This document shows positions 21,040 through 30,650 of a stretch of DNA of 64,000 bases, piece after piece; the stretch's first letter is position 1; every line of letters begins with the position of its first letter. This DNA comes from Zanthoxylum bungeanum (lineage: Eukaryota; Streptophyta; Magnoliopsida; Sapindales; Rutaceae). Both the position numbers and the translations under genes were made by a program. The stretch lies in NCBI GenBank assembly GCA_019454045.1, contig SKCR01007823.1, forward strand, positions 1 through 64,000, read 5' to 3'. The notes under the pieces were generated by a model. It searched no databases, was not told the DNA's origin, and saw only the letters and a list, made by a program, of their open reading frames with translations.

Positions 21040-21693
21040 ATGGAAGCAAATTCACAGCAGCGAGTTAAGCAAATTTGTGTTTTCTGTGGATCCAACACTG
21101 GTAATAAACCAGAATTCATTGAGGCTGCAAAGGAATTGGGGCGAGTCATGGCTGAGAAGAATATACACCTAGTATATGGCAGTGGAAATCTTGGGATAAT
21201 GGGAAGCATTTCAAAAGCCGTTCAGGATGGTGGCGGTCATGTTTTGGGAATCATCCCAAGACCTTTGGCAGACGAACAGTTAATTGGACCAACAAATGGA
21301 GATGAACGCATCGTATCAGGTATGTCTGAACGACTCCATGAAATGATAAATACTGCGGATGCGTTTATTGCGTTACCAGGTGGACTTGGTACCCTTGAAG
21401 AAATATTCACTGTAGCATCATGGGCGCATTTAAACATTCATCGAAAGCCCATTGGGATACTCAATGTTGAGCATTTCTTCGATTTTCTGTTTGTATTTCT
21501 CACGGAAGCCAAGAGACATGAGTTCGTCACCAAATCTGTGGAAGATATTTTTCTGACTGCGACAAAGGCCGAAGAGTTGATTAACCAGATCCTATCTTTT
21601 GAATCGAAGCTCGACCCTATCCTCTCCAAATTGGACTGGACAGATGGTGATCGTGGCAAGAAGCGCAGATTGGACATTGATCTTAATCAGTGA
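21040..21693 (+). CDS. LOG-like: LOG family cytokinin riboside 5'-monophosphate phosphoribohydrolase
   Basis: 217 residues, open from ATG to TGA with no intron; plant LOG genes normally have several. LOG enzymes act in the cytosol and nucleus and release the active cytokinin base from its riboside 5'-monophosphate. Family features: CVFCGS at 13-18, the nucleotide-binding turn VYGSGNLGIMG at 45-55, HVLGIIPR at 67-74, R98 in MSERLHEM, and PGGLGTLEE at 113-121, which contains the catalytic glutamate. Two conserved positions differ from typical LOGs: the usual YGGG turn is YGSG (G to S at 48), and the lysine after the catalytic arginine is leucine (99). The C-terminal tail KKRRLDIDLNQ is basic and then acidic, reminiscent of a nuclear signal plus EAR-like motif. 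Length agrees with the family. The start is the first ATG after the TATA box. Lies within an LTR element. Activity is unproven; identity is firm. Confidence 0.93.
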   Translation: MEANSQQRVKQICVFCGSNTGNKPEFIEAAKELGRVMAEKNIHLVYGSGNLGIMGSISKAVQDGGGHVLGIIPRPLADEQLIGPTNGDERIVSGMSERLHEMINTADAFIALPGGLGTLEEIFTVASWAHLNIHRKPIGILNVEHFFDFLFVFLTEAKRHEFVTKSVEDIFLTATKAEELINQILSFESKLDPILSKLDWTDGDRGKKRRLDIDLNQ

Positions 21694-22373
21694 TGTTTCA
21701 TACTGACCATGTATTACAAGACATGAAATATTTGAAAGTTTGTGCTCTAGTTTAATTGTTAGAAAAAAAAAAAGAAAAAAAAAAGAAAAAAAATGAAGAA
21801 AGAATGAAAAGAAAAGAAAAATTTGAGTGAGAGAAGTCTTTGATAGTTAGATATATGTCTAGTGATGACATTGAATGCTGTAGGGAGAAACCCTAGAAAC
21901 GGTAAGTGCGAGACATGCTCTCGTCCGGTATTCTGAATGGATTGATCTCAGTTAGACTCACGAACACTTGATTACAGGATCCTAGCAGTAGAAGCCTGAG
22001 TGGTTAGCGAGGTGACTAGTTGAAGAGATGATGAATCGGTGAATGACCGTTTGCCTGAGTGTCCACACTTTTTACTGATGCTATGATATATGATATGGTT
22101 GGAAATAAAAAAAAAGTCTCTGAAATAAAAAAATAAAAAAGAAAAGAAAAAAATAGACCACCTATAACCGATAAGCGTGAAGCTACCCATAGGCGAGTAT
22201 TAGGACCACCATGAGGAGAAATGGTACCTTAAAGGGTAGGTGTGTCAGAAAAGAACAGAAAAGAAAAAAAAAGAAAAAAAAAAGAAAGAAAAGAAAAAAG
22301 AAAAAAAGAAAATGAAAAGAAAGAGACGAAAGAAAAAAGATGAAAACCATATCTTGTTGAGTATGCTGAAGTA
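21694..22373 (+). repeat. LOG 3' flank, complete copy
   Basis: Matches 4-672. Purine-rich low-complexity tracts (about 21760-21820, 22105-22155, 22255-22340) alternate with unique-looking sequence. No gene recognised; an open frame on the reverse strand (21972-22190) is mostly the complement of the A-rich tracts. The region may contain the LOG polyadenylation site, but no clear signal stands out. Confidence 0.75.
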
Positions 22374-22680
22374 ATCACAGAATGTGATTAAGACATCCAG
22401 ATTGGTTAGACCCACTGGTTCGATTCTCTGAAACGAAATCACCAAGTTGGCTTACTTAAGGACTAAGCTGCGGAAGAGCCATGGCACACACACACAATGA
22501 GTCTAGCTAAGATCACCCATTCAGATGATTGTACTTGAGTATATCGAGTACTTTGAAGATTCATCGGTTTTGACACGAAGCATTCGTTGAGGACAAAAAT
22601 ATGTCTAGCTATCAAAGATTATCTCGTGAGAGGTAATACAATATGTGAAACAGAATATCATGTCAGCTTGGGAACAAGGC
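22374..22680 (+). repeat. Segment X, copy 2
   Basis: About 20 unmatched bases, then near-identity with 15009-15290. In this copy X is in what looks like its original place, between the LOG flank and the array. No gene seen. Confidence 0.75.
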
Positions 22681-24211
22681 CCATATCAGCTTTGGGGTGA
22701 GGCCCCACATCATTATCAGTTCGAGGGTGAGGTCCATATCAGCCTAGGGGCGAGACCCTACATCATCAGTTCGAGGGCGAGGCCCATATCATTCTGCGGG
22801 TTGAGGCCCACATCATTATCAGTCTTTGCCGGGTATGGCACTCTGGGGGCGAGGCCCACATCGTTATCAGACTTTGCCGGGTATGGCACTCTGCGGGTTG
22901 AGGCCCACATCGCTATCAGTCTTTGCCGGGTATGGCACTCTGGGGGCGAGGCCCACATTATTATCAGTCTTTGCCGGGTATGGCACTCTGCGGGTTGAGG
23001 CCCACATCAATATCAGTCTTTGCCGGGTATGGCACTCTGGGGACGAGGCCCACATCATTATCAGTCTTTGCCGGGTATGGCACTCTGGGGGCGAGGCCCA
23101 CATCATTATCAGTCTTTTCCGGGTATGGCACTCTGGGGGCGAGGCCCACATCAGCATCAATAGCAGTCTTGTCGGGTATGACACTCTAGGGGCGAGGCCC
23201 ACATCACTATCAGACTTTGCCGGGTATGGCACTCTGCGGGTTGAGGCCCACGTCGCTATCAGTATTGCCGGGTATGGTATTCTGGGGGCGAAGCCCATAT
23301 TACATCAGTTTCAGTTTCTGCCAGGAATGGCACTCCGAGAATGGAGATTTAGTCCGGGAATGGACAGCTCGAGAATGAGCACACCGAGAATGGCACTCCG
23401 AGAATGGAGATTTAGTCCGGGAATGGACAGCTCGAGAATGAGCACGCCGGGAATGGCACTCCGGGAATGGAGATCGGTTCGGGAATGGATCACAACACGG
23501 TGACAGTTCGGGAATGGACTTCATCACATCACATCACAGCAACACTCAGAGAATGGAGATTTAGTTCGGGAATGGACAGCTCGAGAATGAGCACGCCGAG
23601 AATGGCACGCCGGGAATGGCACTCCGAGAATGGAGATTTAGTCCGGGAATGGACAGCTCGAGAATGAGCACGCCGATAATGGCACGCCAGGAATGGCACT
23701 CCGAGAATGGAGATTTAGTCCGGGAATGGACAGCTCGAGAATAAGCACGCCGGGAATGGCACTCCGGGAATGGAGATCAGTTCGGGAATGGACCACAACA
23801 CGGTGACAGTTCGGGAATGGACTTCATCACATCACATCACAGCAACACTCCGGGAATGGAGATCGGTTCGGGAATGGACCACAACACGGTGACAGTTCAG
23901 GAATGGACTTCATCACATAACATCTTCGGTTCGGGAATGGACCACATCACGGTGACAGTTCGGGAATGGACCTCATCACATCACCTCACATCATCGGTTC
24001 GGGAATGGACCACAACATGGTGACGGTTCGGGAATGGACTTCATCATACCACAGCACAACAACGGTTCGGGAATGGACCAGGAGTCGAAGCACCTCAACA
24101 CCATCAACTCAACAACAGCAGGCAGACCATGCGGCAGCTGGCGAGCCAGTTTGGGGATGCGTCCCAGGGCCGAGGCAAACATCATCATCATTATCAGTTT
24201 TGGGGATGATC
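22681..24211 (+). repeat. Tandem repeat array 3
   Basis: Same order of units as array 2: 48-bp monomers at 22820-23290, GAGAATGG/GGGAATGG units at 23320-24080, then the start of the GGGGATGCG units. It breaks off at 24211 where copia D sequence begins. Long frames (225 codons at 22826-23503) are by-products of the monomer length. Confidence 0.88.
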
Positions 24212-24492
24212 CTAGTCTATTCCGCATTCTCGATGTCCAGTCTCGATAATACTACGAGTAGGGATATTTTATGATTAAACCATCGTGGATTGATACTGTC
24301 TCATATCATCTCAATCCGGAAGTAATCATAAGGACTTTCATCATTCACATCATAAGGACTTTCATCATTCACACATTTAAGTAATCTAATTACGAAATGA
24401 TAGAAGGCAATTTCCATTGCTACATAATTAATTTGTAAAAAAACACAATGTCTTTTACAAATAGTGACGCTGTGGGTCATAACTGTCTAACG
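24212..24492 (-). repeat. 3' LTR fragment of copia D (first 281 bases)
   Basis: On the minus strand it starts CGTTAGACAGTTATG after the polypurine tract (T to C in the expected TG) and ends at TAG, about LTR offset 259 in the coordinates of copia A. A 22-base stretch is duplicated inside it (about 24328-24374). Confidence 0.85.
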
Positions 24493-24506
24493 ATCTCCCA
24501 CTTGGC

Positions 24507-24700
24507 CTATACCCAGTTACTCAAGCATCTAATACCTGAACTATGTACATGTCGCTCAAACTTTTTCTGAGGAATTGCTTTCGTCAGCGGATCTGAAATG
24601 TTGTCCTCTGATGCGACCTTCTCAATCTTCACATCGCCACGATGTATGATCTCACGAATCAGATGGAAACGATGAAGAACATGCTTGGATTGATGATGAG
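24507..24700 (-). pseudogene. copia D pol C-terminus (RNase H end)
   Basis: The minus strand reads RFHLIREIIHRGDVKIEKV, then EDNISDPLTKAIPQ, the normal end of copia RNase H (pattern HF.R....G.V......ADI.TK). It is the continuation of 26901-27673, separated from it by the solo LTR; the boundary is exact because ACCGC is repeated on both sides. Confidence 0.85.
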
Positions 24701-24705
24701 ACCGC

Positions 24706-26895
24706 TGTAGGCATTGCATTTTTGCATATCAGTCCAATGATGAGCCTCGAATAGAGGCATTACTTTTTAGTTACGGAAGTTGCGGAAAGCGGTCGTCGGA
24801 AGGGAAGGGTCAAGAATTGACATTTTTATTGGATTTGGTTCGCTTGTTCAAGCTTGGGTTCGCTTGTTCAAGCTTCAGGTTCGCTCGTTCGGTCTCAATT
24901 TTAAATTTTATCATCGGCTCGGTTCACAAAAATACCCACACCTCACGCCCATTCCATGCAATAAACAAACCAAAGCCCCATGCTTCACGCCTCATCCCCC
25001 ACTTTCAATAATAATTCCACAAAATGCCAAACCATACCCACTAACCATAACAAGACAAAAACCATGCAACCACCCATGAGCCCATACAAAGCATCTCACC
25101 CAAACACTAGCCAACAAAAGCCCACAACTCCACTCACCTACTTGTCCCCTGCCACTAACCACTCCCTTCAAAATAATTGCCTCCCCAATCAAAACCCGAC
25201 TGAGGAATCTCACCAAACGAAAATCCAGAAAAAACCCTAAGCTTCCCACCTTCACAACTCGTCTCTCTCTCGCTCATATAAGCAACAATCGACAGCCAGT
25301 ACCCCTGTTCATAAACCCCTTGTTTTCAGCCCCTGCACACACTCAATGTACCTGAACACGTAGTCATGGCCATGCACACGTAGACAATTAACGCAGAGCC
25401 ACAACCAGCCACCTAGCCTCCAAACTACCTTAAACCAACTGCATGCAGCCCCTATGTGAAACCCTTCATCACGCCGAGAGCCTCACTGCACACACTCACC
25501 TTGCATCTTCACACTTAGCCTATCACAAAGCCATCACACATCCCTATCACAGCCCCCTTCACTTCACTGCAAGTTCACCACGCCAACAGCTGAGCCCTTC
25601 ACCAACTCATGCCACATACTGACTACCCCTACTCGGTGACACACAGGCACTATTTTGGACAGTTCACGCCCTTCAGGACCTAGCCATCTTCACGCCCAAA
25701 CTCCCAAACCTTACTGCCTCTCTCATATTCAACGCATCATTCACGCACAAAGGAGGAAAAGGCACACGCACATGAACCTCTACAACAACCCTTAGCCATT
25801 CACGCCAAAAGAGACCCTTCATACAGCCTTGCCTCGCATTTTCACACAACCACAATCCACGGACTCACTGCAGTTATCCACGCCACTGTAGTCCCATAAT
25901 AACAGCCCATTGCACGCCATTTTGAAGCCCTGAAACTGCCTCCACTGCTGTCCACTAATTAGCCAAACTTGCAGCACCTTAAACACTCGCAAACACACTT
26001 CATGCACGCCATGAACCTAACGCAATCTGCCCTGAATTCCCCATGAAAATCAGCCACAAACTTGCCAGCAGCTCACGCATAAGGCCTCCATTTTATCCCC
26101 TGCAATTCACGCACGAATAGCTCATTCACACCTCATCTCTACAGCCCATGCACACGTGAAAACACCCCTTCAAAACAGTGGCCAAATAAACCGAGAGAGA
26201 GCCTGAAGATTTAAGTTAAAACAGTGAGAAAACGGAGAAAAACAGTAAAAATAGCGGACCCATTGAAAACAGACAAAACAGTGGAAACAGCGGACTAGTG
26301 AAAACAGTGGAAACAGCAGAGCAGTGAAAACAGTGGGAATGATAACCCTTCCGGCACCGTGGAACGCACTCCCGGAAAGCGACTTAAAAGGTAAGACCTG
26401 GGGGCACCCTTTATTATATTTTATTTTGTTGTCTCGGACACGGTGTGCTCGGTTGACGTGGAATACGTTCAACCGAGTATGCGAGGTCCAACATTGAGAA
26501 CAGCCAAATTCCTTGGCCATATGTTTGTTCCGCATGTATTAATTTAAATATTCATGAGTTATGTTTACCGCTTTCCTGGCTTATCTTTGAAGCATGCAAA
26601 CCTAGATTTAGGCTTTATAAGAATTTAGACTACTTTGATCAATATGTATGTTGAGTAGACTTGGTTAATATTGCACAAATCAATTCATTACAAATGACAT
26701 AAGTAAGGGACCATTCTGAACCCAACGGTTTGAGGTCTTCCCTTGCGAGGGGTGAGTGCGGCCTTAAATCATTTTCCCGGTTCACACCGGGTGGCGACTC
26801 CATTTTATTCTCCGGTTTAGTCCCCCGCGGGCTACTCCGTACTCCCAACCGGGCCGAGAGCCCGGAACAGCGTCGTCCAATTTTTGTTGTCTACA
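24706..26895 (+). repeat. Solo LTR 3 of the LOG-carrying family, in copia D RNase H
   Basis: 2190 bases, TGTAGGCATT to TCTACA, flanked by the perfect 5-bp duplication ACCGC (24701-24705 and 26896-26900). There is no internal region, so it is a solo LTR left by recombination between the two LTRs. It is very similar to LTR 2. TATA-like CATATAAG at about 25276-25283; primer-site echo TGGCGACTCCA at 26792-26802. Confidence 0.94.
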
Positions 26896-26900
26896 ACCGC

Positions 26901-28260
26901 GGTTCCTTAACCTGCGCTATAGCCCAGTTATTGTCACAATACAATGGAACAGGCTCAGCTGCTAACGGAACTACTCCTAATCCAATTAGGAATTTTCGGA
27001 TCCAAACTGCCTTCTTTGCTGCTTCAGCTGCAGCGATATACTCCGCTTCAGTTGTTGAATCGGCAACAGTCCCTTGCTTGGAAGATTTCCAGCTTATTTC
27101 TCCGTTGTTCAAACAAAATACGTACCCGGATTGTGACTTGAAGTCATCTTTGTCGGTTTGGAAACTTGCATCGGTATACCCAGTTACCTCAAGTTCTCCA
27201 TCTCCATAGATTAAGAAAGCATCCTTAGTTCGTCTAAGATACTTAAGGATATTCTTAACTGCAATCCAGTGACCTTCACCTGGATCGGCCTGATAGCGAC
27301 TACATATGCTCAAAGCATAGGAGACATCAGGTCGTGTACATATCATGGCATACATGATCGATCCGACTGCCGAGGCGAACGATATCCGACTCATGTTGTC
27401 TCTCTCATCTTGAGTTTTAGGACACATGTCCTTAGATAGAGTGACGCCATGTGACATTGGCAACAGTCCCCTCTTGGACTGATCCATGTTGAATCTCTTC
27501 AACACTTTGTCAATGTACGTGCTCTGGGAGAGTCCAAGCAGCTTTCTAGATCTATCCCGGTAGATCTTTATTCCCAGAATAAAGGCTGCTTCTCCCAGAT
27601 CTTTCATGGAAAATTTCAATGAAAGCCAAGCTTTCACCGACGTTAACATGGGAATGTCATTGCCCATAAGCAATACATCGTCAACATAAAGGACAATGAA
27701 AGTCAGTGCGCTCCCACTAACCTTCTTGTATACACAAGGATCATCTTCGTTTTAATGAAATCATATTCGTTTATGATCTCATCAAAATGTTGGTCCTAAG
27801 AACGCGACGCTTGCTTCAGTCCATAAATGGACCGATTTAACTTGCAAACCTTGTTTGCATGTTTAGGCACGAAAAAACCGTCAGGCTGTTGCATATAAAC
27901 ATCATCCAACAGGTTTCCGTTAAAGAATGCGGTTTTGACGCCCATATGCCATATCTCGAAATCGAAATATACAGCAATAGCAAGCATTATCCGAATGGAT
28001 TTAATCATGGCAATGGGTGAGAAAGTTTCGTCGTAATCGACACCATGTCGTTGACGATACCCCTTCGCTACAAGCCTAGCTTTGTACGTTTGTATGTTGC
28101 CATCCATGTCAGTCTTCTTCTTGAAGACCCATTTACATCCAATAGGCTTTACGCCTTCTGGTGCATCAACCAGTGTCCAAACTTGGTTGGTATACATGGA
28201 ATCCATTTCGGAATTCTTGGCATCTTGCCATAAACCGGAGTCGATACCTTATATCACTTC
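26901..28260 (-). pseudogene. copia D reverse transcriptase and RNase H
   Basis: The RT N-terminal part is open at 28206-27796 (VWTLVDAPEGVKPIGCKWVF, KARLVAKGYRQRHGVDYDETF). A nonsense codon replaces the expected tryptophan in QASRSW (27796-27798), and a frameshift follows near 27745. The catalytic YVDD is intact at 27688-27677. The 260-codon frame 27673-26891 carries the rest of RT and RNase H (RDRSRKLLGLSQSTYIDKVL, RPDVSYALSICSRYQ, TTEAEYIAAAEAAKKAVW, CDNNWAIAQ) until the solo LTR. In an active element this protein would copy RNA into DNA in virus-like particles. Confidence 0.9.
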
Positions 28261-28748
28261 CTCAAACGTAGCCGGCTCGTCTTCCTCAATGAGATTAATA
28301 TCTACATGAGGTGAGATCAGAAACCCATACCTCTCAGGTAATTTTCTGACTCTCTCCGACCTACGTTGTCCTTGGGTAATCGAAGATTATGGTACAACTT
28401 CATCCCTGATGAACTGTTCATGTTCCGTTGAGGATTCTATGCCAGGAACAGTATCACTCTGATTTTCATCGAGTTCTACTTTCCTCCCACTTATCACTGC
28501 ATTTAGGAATTCCTTCTCAAGGAAAACCGCATGTAGAGCAACAAAAACTTTGTTCTCTCGTGGGTGATAGAAGTAATATCCTTTGGTTTCCCTAGGATAT
28601 CCTACAAAAGGCATTTATCCGATTTGGGTTCAAGTTTGGTACCTTCCAAACGTTTAACGTATGCCCAGCAACCCTAAATCTTCAGGAATGAGAAACCCGG
28701 TTTCTTTCCTGTCCATATTTCATATGGTGTCTGTTGAACAGACTTTGA
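28261..28748 (-). pseudogene. copia D integrase C-terminal and linker region
   Basis: The minus strand is broken by stops but reads YEIWTGKKPGF, GCWAYVKRLEGTKL and, in the open frame 28614-28387, FVGYPRETKGYYFYHPRENK. These are the usual copia motifs between integrase core and RT. Confidence 0.82.
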
Positions 28749-29480
28749 CTAAACCTTATTCAAAATAAGTATTGCATTGTTTAATGCATATCCCCAGAAG
28801 GAAATAGGTAGCTCAGTGCGACTCATCATAGACCTTACCATGTCTAACAAGGTTCGGTTTCTCCATTCGGACACACCATTTAATTGCGGTGTTCCGGGAG
28901 GAGTCCACTGTGAAAGAATACCATATTCTTTCAAGTAGTCAAGAAACTCATTACTCAAGTATTCGCCACCACGGTCCGACCGTACTGTCTTAATACTTTT
29001 ACCGGTCTGTTTTTCAACTTCGTGTTGAAACTCTTTGAATTTCTCAAAAGTCTCCGACTTGTGTCTCATAAGATACACATAACCATAACGTGATGCATCA
29101 TCCGTAAAGGTTACGAAGTATTCATATCCACCTCTAGCCTGGCTAGATATGGGCCCACAAACATCACTATGAACAAGGGCTAACAGTTCGGTGGCACGTA
29201 CACTTTTACCGCTAAAAGGTGATTTAGGCATTTTGCCTAATAAGCAAGATTCGCAGACGTCATATGAATTTGGATCAAATCCATCCAAGTACCCACTCTT
29301 TGAAAGTGTGGATATGCGAGTCTTGTTTATGTGTCTCAGACGACAATGCCACATATAAGTTTCATCTTTATGACTTACTTTAACTCTTTTGTTTGTTATA
29401 TTTTGAGATTGATTTATATTCAAAATATAAAAACTATTATTTGCATCAGCTGTGCAAATTTCTACATCATTTTTATACAT
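28749..29480 (-). pseudogene. copia D integrase (open fragment)
   Basis: 243 open codons. The zinc-binding part is HCRLRH with CESC further on. The catalytic triad is complete: D in HSDVCGP, D in RSDRGGEY, and, after exactly 35 residues, E in GVSEWRNRT. Conserved YEYFVTFTDDASRYGYVY lies between them. The normal arginine after the catalytic glutamate is tryptophan. The frame ends early in LNKV*, where others continue. Integrase joins the DNA copy to the host chromosome. Confidence 0.9.
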
Positions 29481-29489
29481 AAAACCCCA

Positions 29490-29747
29490 TGTGTTTCGAA
29501 TACAAAAGTATACCCATATTGGGTTAACATAGATACATAAATTATATTCCTAGTCAAACTAGGTACAAAATAACAGTTTGTAAGTTCAAGTACATGCCCT
29601 GAGGGCAGTTTTAAAACAAAAGTGCCAACGGCCAAAACAGCGATTGGAGTCCCATTTCCAACACGGAGGTCAATCTCTTCTCACGCCAGTTTCCTGCTAA
29701 TCCGCAGATCCTGCACATCAGTACAAATATGAGTACCGCAACCAGAA
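29490..29747 (-). pseudogene. copia D protease
   Basis: In the frame shifted by one from gag, the minus strand reads WIFDSGCGTHICTDVQDLR with the aspartic protease DSG motif, then VGNGTPIAVLAVG and later TRNIIYVSML. At least two stops interrupt it. The shift between gag and protease (gag ends LKLDF, stop) may be a mutation or a real feature of the family; copies A and E are too decayed to tell. Confidence 0.82.
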
Positions 29748-30650
29748 TCAAAAATCCAATTTTAAAGCAGAAATAGTCATGTTTATTTCTATAGCAAACA
29801 TACCTGAGGCCGGTGCCTTGCCCGCCTTTATATCCTTCTGGAGCGCCTTGTACTCGCGGCAGTCATGCTTCCAGTGACCCCGCTTGCTGCACTGGAGGCA
29901 TACATCCTGAGATTTGTCCTTTGGCTTCCCAGAAGCCTTTGACGCTTTGCCCTTGCCCTTCTTATGCTTCTTCTTTTTAACACCTCCAGTCGCCTTGGGC
30001 CCAGCCCTCAGAGTCCGAGATGTAGAAGCAAAGTGCGCCTCGCGCTTCTTGCCCTTAAGAAGTTCCTTCTTTGCCTCACGCAGCGTGGACATCATCTCTC
30101 CAAGAGTCTGCTCTTGGTTCATCATGTTGTAGTTCTTGATGAACCCACTCCAAGTGTCGGGGAGAGACTGCAAGATCAAATCTATAGAGGTCTCTATCTC
30201 AAAGACAATCCCCATTTGTCCAAGCTGCTCTATATCGGCAATCATCTGTGTCACGTGATGTTCAACAGACGTACCCTCCGACATCCGATCACGGAAGAGC
30301 TTCTTCTGTAACTCATATCTTTTCGATCTAAGGTTAGATCGGTGTAGATCATTCAATTTCGCCAACATTGTGTAGGGATCCAATCCCTTGTTCTGTCGAC
30401 GGAATTGCTGAGTCATAGCAGCAAGCATGATAGATTGAGTAGTTGCATTGTCATCACTATGTGTCTTTTAAAGATCTAGCTCGAGCAACTGATCAGATCT
30501 GGGCTTAGGCCCAAGAGGTCTCTCTATAGTATATAGCAGCCTCTCGGATCCAAGGACTATCCTTAGATTCATGTCCCAATCGGAAAAGTTAGTGCCGTTG
30601 AAGACATTATCGCCCATGATGATGTCACGTACACTGTTCTTTCTAGTCAT
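29748..30650 (-). pseudogene. copia D gag
   Basis: It starts MTRKNSVRDIIMGDNVFNG. A single in-frame stop (30470-30468) separates the first 60 codons from the remaining 226. Motifs: FSDWDMNLRIVL, LDPYTMLAKLNDLHRS (the common copia gag core), LPDTWSGFIKNYNM, a lysine-rich linker, and the zinc knuckle CLQCSKRGHWKHDC (CX2CX4HX4C). Gag forms the particle and packages RNA. Apart from the stop it looks complete. Confidence 0.9.

Larger units (their letters stand above)
17424..24211 (+). mobile_element. LTR retroelement carrying an intronless LOG gene (copy 3, right end lost)
   Basis: In order, all on the plus strand: LTR 2 (17424-19598), primer binding site (19602-19619), integrase C-terminal remnant (to 19939), acceptor-like and 62-bp repeats (19960-20900), LOG promoter and gene (20974-21693), LOG 3' flank (21694-22373), segment X and array 3. 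Polypurine tract and 3' LTR are missing because copia D sequence begins at 24212, but copies 1 and 2 show how the element should end. gag, protease, RT and most of integrase are absent, so this copy would depend on another element. The primer site, the position of extra cargo after integrase and the satellite-like 3' region all fit the Tat/Ogre branch of gypsy elements; that placement is inference. Confidence 0.78.
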
